A stretch of 64,000 nucleotides of DNA from Rhodocyclales bacterium (GCA_003105015.1 PQAF01000047.1:1-64000); one strand, 5' to 3'; shown: positions 9,081 through 20,964, numbered from the stretch's first letter. Notes: a model not told the origin generated them from the letters alone. Translations and numbers: made by a program.

Positions 9081-10135
9081 CAGAGTTCCGGATACAGACG
9101 GCCGGGGTTGAACAGGCCCTGCGGATCGAAGCTGCGCTTGAGGTTGCGGTGGATCGCCATCAGCGGCGCCGGCAACGGCTGGAAGGCGCCGGCGGATTTG
9201 TCGCTTCCGCGGAACAGCGTGGCGTGGCCGCCGGCCCGCGCCGCCGCCTCGCGCACGAGCGCCGCCGGGCCGTCGAAAGTCAGCCAGCGCAGCGCGCCGC
9301 CCCACTCGATGAGCGGCTCACCCGGCAGGGCGAGCGGTGCCGTCTTCGACGGCAGCGACAGGCGCCACAGCGCGGCTTCTCCGGAAAAGTAATCGTCCTG
9401 CTGCTCGCGCACGGCGCGCCAGAAGCCGTCCGCGTCGGCGACGGCCTCGCCGCCGATCTTTTCGCGCGCCGCCGCCACCGCGGCGCGGGCGCCGGACAGG
9501 CGCAGCGTCAGTTGCCCATCGCTCCAGCAGGTGGCGGAAATCGGCAGCGGCTGGCCGCCCCAGCGGTTCATCGCCTCGATGGCCTTGTCCTGCGGCAGTT
9601 CCAGGCGCAGCGTCGCCTCCGCCGGCGGCTTCGGCAGCACCTTGAGCGAAACCTCCAGCAGCAGGCCCAGCGTGCCCAGGGCGCCGGCCATCAGGCGCGA
9701 GACGTCGTAGCCGGCGACGTTCTTCATGACCTGGCCGCCGAAGTTCAATATCTCGCCCTTGCCGTCGAGCAGCTTCACGCCGAGGACGAAGTCGCGCACC
9801 GAACCGGCCGTGGCGCGGCGCGGGCCGGACAAGCCGGCGGCCACGCAGCCGCCGACCGTCGCTTCGCCGAAGTGCGGCGGCTCGAAGGCCAGCATCTGTC
9901 CTGTCTCCGCCAACGCGGCTTCCAGTTCCGCCAGCCGCGTGCCGGCGCGAGCGGTGACGACCAGCTCGGTCGGCTCGTAGGCGACGATGCCGGTGTGATT
10001 CGTGGTGTCGAGCAGCGCGCCCTCGGGCTTGTTGCCGTAGAAGTCCTTCGTGCCGCCGCCGCGGATGCGCAGCGGCGCCTTGTCCACCGCCGCGGCGAGC
10101 ACGCGCTCGCGAAACTGTTCGGTCAGATCAATCAT
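9080..10135 (-). CDS. glcE: Glycolate oxidase FAD-binding subunit
   Basis: Second flavoprotein-like subunit of glycolate dehydrogenase, 351 residues, with a FAD_binding_4 domain. Family segments are RIRGGGTKDFYGN near the N-terminus, FGEATVGGCVAAGLSGPRR, and GGQVMKNVAGYDVSRLMAGALGTLG. It is shorter than GlcD and lacks that protein's C-terminal oxidase domain, as expected for GlcE. It sits between glcD and glcF. The 102-base gap to glcD holds a repeat that is unusual inside a short operon. Confidence 0.95.
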   Translation of the reverse strand: MIDLTEQFRERVLAAAVDKAPLRIRGGGTKDFYGNKPEGALLDTTNHTGIVAYEPTELVVTARAGTRLAELEAALAETGQMLAFEPPHFGEATVGGCVAAGLSGPRRATAGSVRDFVLGVKLLDGKGEILNFGGQVMKNVAGYDVSRLMAGALGTLGLLLEVSLKVLPKPPAEATLRLELPQDKAIEAMNRWGGQPLPISATCWSDGQLTLRLSGARAAVAAAREKIGGEAVADADGFWRAVREQQDDYFSGEAALWRLSLPSKTAPLALPGEPLIEWGGALRWLTFDGPAALVREAAARAGGHATLFRGSDKSAGAFQPLPAPLMAIHRNLKRSFDPQGLFNPGRLYPEL

Positions 10136-10153
10136 GCAAAAAAACCTTTTTCA

Positions 10154-10225
10154 CCACAGAGACACAGAGGCACAGAGAAAGACATGAACTTGCATTCCTC
10201 TGTGCCTCTGTGCCTCTGTGGTTAA
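10154..10225. repeat. CCACAGAG-type inverted repeat between glcD and glcE
   Basis: Left arm 10154-10177 (CCACAGAGACACAGAGG...) and an inverted right arm at 10197-10220 (...CCTCTGTGCCTCTGTGG) followed by TTAA. Each arm is built from 8-base units of the type CACAGAGG. Related intergenic elements occur in many bacterial genomes (family knowledge). Here it lies inside an operon and could form a long hairpin in the mRNA. Confidence 0.85.
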
Positions 10226-10237
10226 TGGTTTTCGGAT

Positions 10238-11698
10238 TCATGCCTTGCCGGAACCCGTCAGCCGGTATTCCGAGCAGCGCCGCGGCGTCGGCACGGCCTT
10301 GCCCGGGTTCAGCAGGGTGTGTTCGTCGAAGGCGGCCTTGACGCCGCGGAAGGCGGCCAGCTCCTCGGGCGAGAACTGCGCGCACATCTGGCCGACCTTC
10401 TCGATGCCGACGCCGTGCTCGCCGGTGATGGTGCCGCCGACCTCGACCGACAGCTCGAGGATCTTGCCGCCGTAGCCGGTGGCGCGCTCGACCTCGCCCG
10501 GCTTGTTGGCGTCGAACATGATGAGCGGATGCAGGTTGCCGTCGCCGGCGTGGAAGACGTTGGCGCAGCGCAAGCCGTATTCCTGCGACAGCTCGGCGAT
10601 GCGCGTCAGCACGTGCGCCAGGTGCTTGCGCGGGATGGTGCCGTCCATGCACAGGTAGTCCGGGGTGATGCGGCCGACCGCCGGGAAGGCGGCCTTGCGC
10701 CCTGCCCAGAACTTGAGGCGCTCGGCTTCGTCCCGCGAGACGCGGATCTCGGTGGCGCCGCTTTTCTCCAGCACGGCGCACATGGCGGCGATCTCCTCGG
10801 CCACCTCCTCCGGCGTGCCGTCGGACTCGGCGAGCAGGATGGCCTCGGCATTCAGGTCGTAGCCGGCGTGCACGTAGTCCTCGACGGCGGCCGTGGCCGG
10901 CTTGTCCATCATCTCCAGCCCGGCCGGGATGATGCCGGCGGCGATGATGTCGGCCACCGCGTTGCCGGCCTTCACCACGTCGTCGAAGGAGGCCATCGCC
11001 ACCTGGGCCAGCTGCGGCTTGGGCGTCAGTTTGACGGTGGCTTCGAGCACGACGCCGAGCATGCCCTCCGAGCCGATCATCAGGGCCAGCAGGTCGTAGC
11101 CGGGCGAGTCGAGCCCCTCCGAGCCGATCTCCACCACCGTGCCGTCGATCAGCGCCACGCGCACGCGCAGCACGTTGTGCACCGTCAGGCCGTACTTCAG
11201 GCAGTGCACGCCGCCGGAATTCTCGGCGACGTTGCCGCCGATGGTGCAGGCGATCTGGCTGGAGGGATCGGGCGCGTAGTAGAGGGCGTAGGGCGCCACC
11301 GCCTCCGAGATGGCGAGGTTGCGCACGCCCGGCTGCACGCGCGCCGTGCGCGCCACCGGGTCGATGTCGAGGATGCGCATGAACTTCGCCAGCGACAGCA
11401 CGACGCCGTGCCGGACCGGCGTGGCGCCGCCCGACAGCCCGGTGCCGGCGCCGCGCGCCACCACCGGCACGCGCAGTTCGTAGCACAGCTTCAGCACGGC
11501 GACGACCTGTTCCTCGCGCGTCGGCAGCGCCACCAGCAGCGGCAGCTGGCGGTAGGCGGTGAGGCCGTCGCACTCGTAGGGGACGAGATCCTCCTGCTCG
11601 ACGAGCAGGGAGTCAGTCGCCAGGATGCGGCGCAGGCCGGCAACGAGCCGCGCGATCTCGGCTTCGGTCAACTGGCGGTGTTCATCAAGTGAGCCCAT
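10238..11698 (-). CDS. glcD: Glycolate oxidase FAD-linked subunit
   Basis: Catalytic flavoprotein of glycolate dehydrogenase, oxidising glycolate to glyoxylate and passing electrons toward the quinone pool through GlcE and GlcF. The 486 residues hold the FAD-binding PCMH domain (VVARGAGTGLSGGATPVRHG, GGNVAENSGGVHCLKYG) and the C-terminal oxidase domain (NVFHAGDGNLHPL, TGEHGVGIEKVGQM). It is first gene of the operon glcD-glcE-glcF-acyl-CoA synthetase and diverges from the HD-GYP gene across 156 bases. A GlcC-type activator is not seen nearby. A degenerate copy of the bipartite motif occurs antisense within it at 11609-11632. Confidence 0.96.
   Translation of the reverse strand: MGSLDEHRQLTEAEIARLVAGLRRILATDSLLVEQEDLVPYECDGLTAYRQLPLLVALPTREEQVVAVLKLCYELRVPVVARGAGTGLSGGATPVRHGVVLSLAKFMRILDIDPVARTARVQPGVRNLAISEAVAPYALYYAPDPSSQIACTIGGNVAENSGGVHCLKYGLTVHNVLRVRVALIDGTVVEIGSEGLDSPGYDLLALMIGSEGMLGVVLEATVKLTPKPQLAQVAMASFDDVVKAGNAVADIIAAGIIPAGLEMMDKPATAAVEDYVHAGYDLNAEAILLAESDGTPEEVAEEIAAMCAVLEKSGATEIRVSRDEAERLKFWAGRKAAFPAVGRITPDYLCMDGTIPRKHLAHVLTRIAELSQEYGLRCANVFHAGDGNLHPLIMFDANKPGEVERATGYGGKILELSVEVGGTITGEHGVGIEKVGQMCAQFSPEELAAFRGVKAAFDEHTLLNPGKAVPTPRRCSEYRLTGSGKA
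11609..11632 (+). repeat. Bipartite motif copy 4 (degenerate)
   Basis: Reads GGAGTCAGTCGC, spacer CAGGAT, then GCGGCG. Three core mismatches but correct spacing and distal half. Within glcD on the antisense strand. Weakest member of the set. Confidence 0.45.
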
Positions 11699-11854
11699 GT
11701 TTCCTCCGTCTGGCGGATGCTAATGGCGAAGAGGCCATGTTGGCAATGCGGGTAAACACCGGTTGCGGCACCCGCCTGTGCGCGATTCCGCTTGAACATC
11801 TCATCCAAAGGGCATAATCTGGGAAAAAGCATAAATTTCGCCAACGGAGGGGGT

Positions 11855-12896
11855 ATGGGCAAGCCGGCTCTGATCCAGATCGTCGACGACGACCTGCGCA
11901 ATATCCGCCTCCTCGAGGCCCAGCTCAAGGCCGAAGGCCACGAGATCATGACTGCCCTCTCCGGCAACGCCTGCCTGGCGCAACTGAAGGACCGTCTGCC
12001 GGACCTGATCCTGCTCGACATCATGATGCCGGGCATGGACGGCTTCGAGGTGGCCGGCCGGCTCAAGCAGGATGCGCGCACGAAGGCCATCCCCGTCATC
12101 ATGGTCACCGCACTGGAGGACCGCGACTCGCGACTGCGCGCCCTGCACATGGGCGCCGAAGAATTCCTGAACAAGCCTGTCGACCGCGCCGAACTGTGGA
12201 TCCGGGTGCGCAACATGCTGCGCCTGAAGGAATACCAGAACTTCCTCGCCGAGCACAACCGCATCCTCGAGGAACAGGTGGCCGAGCGCACGCAGGCGCT
12301 GCGCGATGCCTACAAGGACACCATCTTCACCATGGTGCGGGCGGCCGAGTTCAAGGACGAGGAGACCGGTGCCCACGTCCAGCGCATCAGCTTCTATTGC
12401 CGCGACATGGCCGAGGAACTCGGCATGGATGCGCATTTCTGCGACGAGCTCTTCCATGCCAGTCCGATGCACGACATCGGCAAGATCGCCATCCCCGACG
12501 CCGTGCTGCTCAAGCCGGGCGGCTTCAGCCCGGAGGAATGGGCGATCATGAAGGGCCATGCCGCCTTCGGCGCGAAGATCCTCGAACGCGGCGGCTCTCC
12601 CTATACGAAGATGGGCGCCGAGATCGCCCTCAACCACCACGAGCGCTGGGACGGCACCGGCTATCCGAACGGGAGCCGGGGCGAAGCCATCCCCTTCCCG
12701 GCCCGGCTCATGAACATCGCCGACGTCTACGACGCCCTGCGCTCGAAGCGTCCCTACAAGCCGGCCTTCACGCATGAACGGGCGGTCGAGATCATCACCG
12801 TCGGCGACGGCCGCACCCAGCCCGGCCACTTCGACCCGCAGGTGCTCGACGCCTTCGGACGCTGCGCCGAACGCTGGCGCGAAATCTACGAGACCA

Positions 12897-12907
<11 letters not shown>
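11855..12907 (+). CDS. Response regulator with HD-GYP domain (predicted c-di-GMP phosphodiesterase)
   Basis: A 350-residue two-domain regulator. The receiver domain (residues 5-120) carries the phosphorylatable Asp55 in LILLDIMMPG. A coiled linker (about 130-150) leads to an HD-GYP domain with metal and catalytic residues His206-Asp207 (HDIGKIAIPD), NHHERWDGTGYP and the GYP triad near residue 269. All key residues are present, so hydrolysis of cyclic di-GMP is expected. The start at 11855 (MGKPALIQIVDDD) has GGAGGGGG just upstream; open frame before it is not conserved. It overlaps the hybrid kinase start by 11 bases, making a three-gene signalling operon with the CheY-like gene. Confidence 0.93.
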
Positions 12908-16126
<3,219 letters not shown>

Positions 16127-16130
<4 letters not shown>

Positions 16131-16510
16131 CCGTGGCCACCATCCTGATCGTCGAGGACAATCCGGCCAACCTCAAGCTCGCCACGCTGCTGCTGGAGAA
16201 TGCCGGCCACACCGTGCTGGCCGCCGCCGACGGCGAGGCGGGCGTCCGCCTCGCCGGGGAGCGTCTGCCCGATCTCGTGCTGATGGACATCCAGATGCCC
16301 GGTATCGACGGACTCGAGGCAACCCGCCGCCTGCGCGCCAATCCGGCCACGGCGGGGTTGAGAATCGTCGCCCTCACCGCACTCGCCATGAAGGGCGACG
16401 AGGAGCGCATCCTCGCCGCCGGCTGCGACGGCTACATCGCCAAGCCCTTCCGACCCGCCGAGTTCCTGGAAAAAGTCGCGGCTGCGCTGGGGCAAGGCCG
16501 TGCGGGTTAA
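16127..16510 (+). CDS. Single-domain response regulator (CheY/DivK-like)
   Basis: A 127-residue stand-alone receiver domain with acidic pocket ED (residues 10-11), phosphorylatable Asp54 in LVLMDIQMPG, Thr in ALTALAM and Lys in GYIAKPFRP. No output domain. The ATG overlaps the hybrid kinase stop (ATGA), so it is translated with the kinase and is likely to take phosphate from it, perhaps as a phosphorelay intermediate or protein-interaction switch. Confidence 0.93.
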
Positions 16511-16523
16511 CGCGGATTTATTC

Positions 16524-16592
16524 TGTAGGTCGGCCTTCAGGCCGACGACGACGCCGAACGACCGCTGAAGTCGGGCTGAAGCCCGATCTACA
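16524..16592. repeat. Palindromic REP-like element, copy 2
   Basis: Left arm TGTAGGTCGGCCTTCAGG... (16524-16546) is the same as in the element at 6099; the inverted right arm (16570-16592) has diverged to GTCGGGCTGAAGCCCGATC. The 23-base centre differs. It lies between convergent genes and its CTA (16588-16590) supplies the TAG stop of the glycerate kinase gene, just as copy 1 does for the acyl-CoA synthetase. Confidence 0.85.
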
Positions 16593-17850
16593 AAACCAAT
16601 ATCGCCCGGAAATCGTTCACGTTGGTGCGCGTCGGCCCGGTGACGACGAGGTCGTTCAGGGCCGAAAAGAAGCCGTAGCCGTCGTTGTCGGCCAGGCGCG
16701 CCTTGGCGTCGATGCCCGCGGCGCGGGCGCGCGCCAGGGTGTCGTCGGTCAGCAGCGCGCCGGCATTGTCCTCGGTGCCGTCGATGCCGTCGGTGTCGCC
16801 GGCCAGGGCATGGATGCCGGCCGCGCCGTCGAGCGCCACTGCCAGCGCCAGCAGGAACTCGGCGTTGCGGCCGCCGCGCCCCTGCCCCTTCACCGTCACC
16901 GTCGTCTCGCCGCCGGAGAGCAGCACGCAGGGCGGCCGCGCCGGCGCGGCATGCTGCGCACAGGATTTCGCCATGCCGGCCATAACCTTCGCCACCTCGC
17001 GCGCCTCGCCCTCGATGGCGTCGCCGAGAATGAGCGGGGTCACGCCGGCTGCGCGCGCCGCCTCCGCCGCGGCAGCGAGAGACGCCTGCGCCGTGGCGAT
17101 GACGCGCGTCTCGCAGTGGGCGAAGCGCAGGTCGTCCGGCTTCGGCGTCTCGCTGATGCCCGACCGGAGCAGGGCCTCCACCGTCGGCGGCACGGCAATG
17201 CGGTACTTCTCCAGGATCGCCAGGGCGTCGGCGCAGGTGGTCGGGTCCGGCACGGTGGGCCCGGAGGCCACCACCGCCGGATCGTCGCCCGGCACATCGG
17301 AAATCGCCAGCGTCAGCAGCCGCGCCGGGTAGGCTGCGGCGGCCAGCCGCCCGCCCTTGATGGCGGAAAGGTGCTTCCGGACGCAGTTCATCTCGCCGAT
17401 GCCGGCGCCGCTCTTGAGCAGCGCGCGGTTCACCTGCTGCTTGTCGGCCAGGGTGATGCCCTCGTGGGGCAGGGCCAGCAGGGCCGAGCCGCCGCCGGAG
17501 ACCAGCACCAGCACCCGGTCGTCGGAAGTCAGTCCCTGCACCGCGGCGAGCATGCGCGCGGCCGCGGCGCGGCCGGCCTCGTCGGGCACGGGATGCGCCG
17601 CCTCGACCACCTCGATGCGCCGGCAGGCCACGCCATGGCCGTAGCGCGTCACCACCAGGCCGGACAGTTCGCCCGGCCAGCGATCCTCGACCGCCCTAGC
17701 CATGGCCGCGGCGGCCTTGCCGGCGCCGATCACCACGGTGCGGCCCCGGGTCGGCGGCGGCAGGTGGCGCGGCACGCAGGACGCCGGGTCGGCGGCGGCG
17801 ACCGCCGCCTCGAAAAGCCCCTTCAGGAACTGTCGCGCATCCATTTTCAT
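16588..17850 (-). CDS. Glycerate 2-kinase (MOFRL/GckA family)
   Basis: A 420-residue cytoplasmic kinase predicted to convert D-glycerate to 2-phosphoglycerate. Family features are VVIGAGKAAAAMA in the N-terminal domain, VLVLVSGGGSALL, the switch NCVRKHLSAIKGGRLA, and the C-terminal MOFRL segment with GGRNAEFLLALAVAL and LAGDTDGIDGTEDNAGA. Older annotations call this family hydroxypyruvate reductase TtuD, which is misleading. With glcDEF nearby it fits a glycolate-glyoxylate-glycerate salvage route, although glyoxylate carboligase and tartronate semialdehyde reductase are not in the window. Start at 17850 (MKMDARQF) or the second Met two codons later. A bipartite motif copy lies at 17525-17548. 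Confidence 0.92.
   Translation of the reverse strand: MKMDARQFLKGLFEAAVAAADPASCVPRHLPPPTRGRTVVIGAGKAAAAMARAVEDRWPGELSGLVVTRYGHGVACRRIEVVEAAHPVPDEAGRAAAARMLAAVQGLTSDDRVLVLVSGGGSALLALPHEGITLADKQQVNRALLKSGAGIGEMNCVRKHLSAIKGGRLAAAAYPARLLTLAISDVPGDDPAVVASGPTVPDPTTCADALAILEKYRIAVPPTVEALLRSGISETPKPDDLRFAHCETRVIATAQASLAAAAEAARAAGVTPLILGDAIEGEAREVAKVMAGMAKSCAQHAAPARPPCVLLSGGETTVTVKGQGRGGRNAEFLLALAVALDGAAGIHALAGDTDGIDGTEDNAGALLTDDTLARARAAGIDAKARLADNDGYGFFSALNDLVVTGPTRTNVNDFRAILVL
17525..17548 (+). repeat. Bipartite motif copy 6
   Basis: GAAGTCAGTCCC, spacer TGCACC, then GCGGCG. Antisense within the glycerate kinase gene. Confidence 0.7.
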
Positions 17851-17936
17851 GTCCGGCCTAAAGTTTCCCGTTCAGTTGCCGTAAAAAACCTGGAAGGCCA
17901 TGAACCCGCCCGAAACCTCGATATCCAGGAGCGGAC

Positions 17937-18236
17937 ATGGCCGGCACAACCGATTTTCCCCCCGTAGAACGGCGCCACAACCACAGGCTGCGCGACCTGT
18001 TCGAGGAAGCCTACGAGCGGGTGCTGCCCTGCCTCGACCCGCGCCAGACCTGGGGCCGGGTGCCGCTGGAGCACCTCGCCTTCCGCATGCTGCGCGAAGC
18101 ATACCCCGACTTGCCGCCGCAGGAGGTCCATCTGCTGGTGTGCGCCTCGGTGCGCGTCTACCGCCAGCGCATGCGGGACCAGGCCGAGCATCTGCCGCGG
18201 CCGGAGGAAATCCGCATGCCGCAGGCCGCCGTGTAG
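17937..18236 (+). CDS. Small hypothetical protein, paralog of the next gene
   Basis: A 99-residue soluble, charged protein that I do not recognise. It shares an extended pattern with the 80-residue protein encoded at 18332: R-N-x-(K/R)-LR-x-LF-(D/E)-EAY-x-RV-x-PC, then FR-x-x-R-x-AYP and LV-x-(A/C)-S-x-RVYR-x-R. No signal peptide, membrane helix or cysteine cluster is seen; the fold is likely helical. The ATG at 17937 is chosen because similarity to the paralog begins shortly after it. It is divergent from the glycerate kinase gene. Its stop codon lies within a perfect palindrome (18232-18250). Confidence 0.75.
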   Translation: MAGTTDFPPVERRHNHRLRDLFEEAYERVLPCLDPRQTWGRVPLEHLAFRMLREAYPDLPPQEVHLLVCASVRVYRQRMRDQAEHLPRPEEIRMPQAAV

Positions 18237-18250
18237 GAAAAATTCCTACA
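18232..18250. promoter_or_regulatory. Palindrome between the two small paralogs
   Basis: TGTAGGAA, three A, TTCCTACA: perfect 8-base arms around an AAA centre, overlapping the stop of the upstream gene. It may be an operator for the downstream paralog or an RNA hairpin. The following 80 bases are notably AT-rich compared with the surroundings and probably hold the promoter of the 18332 gene, but no clear -35/-10 pair stands out. Confidence 0.45.
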
Positions 18251-18331
18251 AGCGATTTATCTGCCGACCTATTCAGGCTTCAAGTTATTTGTCGTTAAAT
18301 CAGGCAAACACAGCAAAAAAAGGAATGGCTC

Positions 18332-18574
18332 ATGAACAACGAACGACGCAGAAACCTCAAATTGCGGGCGCTTTTCGACGAGGCCTACAACCGGGTCGAG
18401 CCCTGTTATGCAACCCGGCCGCCGCAGGGCCTGCCGGTCGAGTGGGTGGTCTTCCGCACGGCACGGGCCGCCTATCCGCAGCTGTCGACCCTGGACCTGT
18501 TCCAGCTCGTCATGGCCTCCTCCCGCGTGTACCGGAACCGGCAGTCCGGCGCGCCAGGCAACCTGGCCTTCTGA
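18332..18574 (+). CDS. Small hypothetical protein, paralog of the preceding gene
   Basis: An 80-residue protein (MNNERRRNLKLRALFDEAYN...) related to the 99-residue product of 17937-18236 over most of its length but lacking that protein's C-terminal tail. AAAAAAAGGAAT precedes the ATG as ribosome site. No known domain recognised. Followed by a strong intrinsic terminator at 18623-18653, so the two small genes end a transcript. The tandem arrangement implies duplication and divergence. Confidence 0.75.
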   Translation: MNNERRRNLKLRALFDEAYNRVEPCYATRPPQGLPVEWVVFRTARAAYPQLSTLDLFQLVMASSRVYRNRQSGAPGNLAF

Positions 18575-18622
18575 ACCTGCAACGACTCCTCACCCGCCCA
18601 ACATCCCCTCCTGGGCGGCTCC

Positions 18623-18653
18623 AAGCCGGCGTCTGACGCCGGCTTGTTTTTTT
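18623..18653 (+). terminator. Intrinsic terminator after the small paralog pair
   Basis: Inverted arms AAGCCGGCGTC and GACGCCGGCTT (18623-18645) followed by G and seven T. Strong GC stem with a T run; it separates the paralogs from the metallophosphoesterase gene. Confidence 0.9.
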
Positions 18654-18693
18654 CGGCATCGACGCGACCGGGGCGGTCAGGCATGATCCGTCC

Positions 18694-19437
18694 ATGCGCA
18701 CCGCCCTGCTGGCCGACGTCCACAGCAATCTCGAGGCCCTGCAGGCCTGCCTGGCCCATGCGCGCCGTGAAGGCGCGGACCGGTTCGCCTTCCTCGGCGA
18801 CCTGGTCGGCTACGGTGCCGACCCGCTCGCCTGCCTGGACACGATCGAGGGCCTGGTCGGGGAGGGCGCGCTGGCGGTGGCCGGCAACCATGACACAGCC
18901 TGCCTCGGCGGCCACCTCGACACCATGAGCCTTCCCGCGCGGGATGCCATTTACTGGACGCGCGAACGGCTCGGCCCGCGCCAGCGGGATTTTCTCGCCG
19001 GCCTGCCGCTGACCGTGGCCGAGGACGACCGCCTGTTTGCGCATGCCAGCGCCGACCGGCCGGAAGCATGGACTTACATCACCGGCGTGCGGGAGGCCGA
19101 GCAGGCGCTCGACGCGACCGCGGCGCGCATCGTTTTCGTCGGCCACGTGCATCACCCCCAGCTCTACTTCACCACTCCCGGCGGCGCGTTGCGGGCGTTC
19201 GCGCCGGTGCCGGGCGTGGCCATGCCCCTCAGCGACTTCCGCCGCTGGCTGGTCATCGTCGGCTCCGCCGGCCAGCCGCGCGACGGCAATCCGGCCGCCT
19301 GCTACGCCCTCCACGACGCCGCCGCCGGCACCCTCACCCATTACCGCGTGCCTTATGATGCCCGGGCGGCGGCGAACAAGATTCTCGAAGCCGGACTGCC
19401 GGAGCGACTGGCATGGCGACTGATCAGGGGGGAATAG
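18694..19437 (+). CDS. Calcineurin-like metallophosphoesterase
   Basis: A 247-residue phosphoesterase with the dinuclear metal-site motifs in order: DVHSN (residues 8-12), GDLVGYG, GNHD, and GHVHHPQ. Length and pattern resemble YfcE-type or PrpE/ApaH-like phosphatases of the metallophosphoesterase superfamily. The gene overlaps the downstream protein kinase-UspA gene by 25 bases, so the two are translationally coupled. A role as the phosphatase opposing that kinase, or as a nucleotide phosphatase, is plausible but unproven. Confidence 0.88.
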   Translation: MRTALLADVHSNLEALQACLAHARREGADRFAFLGDLVGYGADPLACLDTIEGLVGEGALAVAGNHDTACLGGHLDTMSLPARDAIYWTRERLGPRQRDFLAGLPLTVAEDDRLFAHASADRPEAWTYITGVREAEQALDATAARIVFVGHVHHPQLYFTTPGGALRAFAPVPGVAMPLSDFRRWLVIVGSAGQPRDGNPAACYALHDAAAGTLTHYRVPYDARAAANKILEAGLPERLAWRLIRGE

Positions 19438-20837
19438 GCGAGAACCGGCTTCCGCCAGGGGCGGAAGTGGGCGGTTTCCGCGTCGTGGAACTGCTGCACG
19501 AAGGCGGCATGGCCATGCTCTACGCGGTCGAGGCAGCCGGCGGAGATCCCCCGCCCTTCCCGCTCATCATGAAAATCCCGCGGCTGGCCTTCGGCAGCCA
19601 TCCCGGCTGCCTGGTCGGCTTCGAGGTGGAGCTGATGATCCTCGGCCGGCTGGCGGGGCCGCACGTGCCGCGTCTCGTCGCCGGCGGCCGCGCCGACGGC
19701 GCGCCCTGGCTGGTCATCGAACGCATCGCGGGCGGCCGTTTGATCGAAGCCGCCGCCCGCGCGCCGCTCGAACCGGCGGAAGCCGTCCGCCTGACGGCGG
19801 CCGTCGCCGCGGCCGTGCACGACCTGCACCGCCAGAACGTCATCCACCACGACCTCAAGCCGGAGAACGTGCTGTTCAGGGAGGACGGCACCGCCGTGCT
19901 GGTCGACTTCGGCCTCGCCCGCCATGCCGAACTGCCGGATCTGGTCGAAGAGGAATTCCACCTGCCGGCCGGCACCGGCGCCGGCATCTCGCCGGAGCAG
20001 CTCGCCGGCATGCGCGCGGACCCGCGCAGCGATCTCTTCGCCCTCGGCGTCATCGCCTACCGGCTGGCGACCGGGCAGCTGCCCTTCGGCGCGCCGGCCA
20101 CGCGCAGCGGCATGCGGCGACGGCTGTATGTCGACCCGGTTCCGCCGCGCGCCCTCAGGCCCGAACTGCCGCCCTGGCTGCAGGAAGTCATCCTGCGCTG
20201 CCTGGAACCGTCCGCCGAGGCGCGCTACGCCACCGCCGCGCAGCTGGCGCACGATCTCGCCCACCCCGATCAGATTCCGCTGACGGCGCGCGCCAGCCGC
20301 CTGCGGCGCGCCGGCGTTCTCGTGGTGGCGCGGCGCTGGCTGCAGGCGCTGCGCCAGCCGGCGCCGGCCGCCGCGACGCCGGCCCGGCATCTCGCGCGCG
20401 CGCCCCACATCCTGGTGGCGGTGGACCTTGCCGACCGCCGCGAGGCGCTCGCCGAGGCGATGCGCGCCGCCCTGCGGCGTTCGCTGATCGCCGAACCGGA
20501 CCTGCGCATCACCCTCGTCGCCGTGCTGGCGCCGCAGGCCTTCGGCGAGGAATCGGCGCCCGAGATCGATCACGCCCGGCAGACGTCCGCCCTGGTCGAA
20601 CTGCGCCACTGGGCCCACCCCCTCGGCCTGCCCGCCGACAAGCTGCGCATCCACCTGGCCGAAAGCGCCGATCCGGCCGGCACCCTGCTCGACTACGCTG
20701 CGGCGCACCACGTCGACCGCATCGTCGTCGGCGCGCGCGGCCACTCCGCCCTGCGCCGCTACCTCGGCAGCGTCTCGGCCCGCGTCGTTTCCGAAGCGGC
20801 CTGCAGCGTCACGGTCGTGCGGCCGGCCGACGAATAG
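19413..20837 (+). CDS. Serine/threonine protein kinase fused to a UspA domain
   Basis: A 474-residue cytoplasmic protein. The N-terminal Hanks-type kinase domain (about 20-285) has a glycine loop LLHEGGMAMLY, Lys54 in IMKIPR, the catalytic loop HHDLKPEN (145-152), the DFG motif (165-167), and SPEQLAG in place of APE. The C-terminal part (about 330-474) is a universal stress protein domain starting APHILVAVDLA and ending with the nucleotide-binding pattern VVGARGHSALRRYLGSVSARV. No membrane helix links the two, unlike PknB-type receptors. UspA probably senses ATP or AMP and regulates the kinase. Overlaps the metallophosphoesterase gene by 25 bases. Confidence 0.9.
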   Translation: MATDQGGIGENRLPPGAEVGGFRVVELLHEGGMAMLYAVEAAGGDPPPFPLIMKIPRLAFGSHPGCLVGFEVELMILGRLAGPHVPRLVAGGRADGAPWLVIERIAGGRLIEAAARAPLEPAEAVRLTAAVAAAVHDLHRQNVIHHDLKPENVLFREDGTAVLVDFGLARHAELPDLVEEEFHLPAGTGAGISPEQLAGMRADPRSDLFALGVIAYRLATGQLPFGAPATRSGMRRRLYVDPVPPRALRPELPPWLQEVILRCLEPSAEARYATAAQLAHDLAHPDQIPLTARASRLRRAGVLVVARRWLQALRQPAPAAATPARHLARAPHILVAVDLADRREALAEAMRAALRRSLIAEPDLRITLVAVLAPQAFGEESAPEIDHARQTSALVELRHWAHPLGLPADKLRIHLAESADPAGTLLDYAAAHHVDRIVVGARGHSALRRYLGSVSARVVSEAACSVTVVRPADE

Positions 20838-20964
20838 TCGATTTGATTATTCCATAGAATTTTCCCATTCCCGCATTGAAGCGATCAGGTTGTGGTGCGC
20901 GCCGCCAGGTTGTAAAAAAGCGGCAACAATAAGAACACTCGCAACACAACAGAGGAGGGACGCC

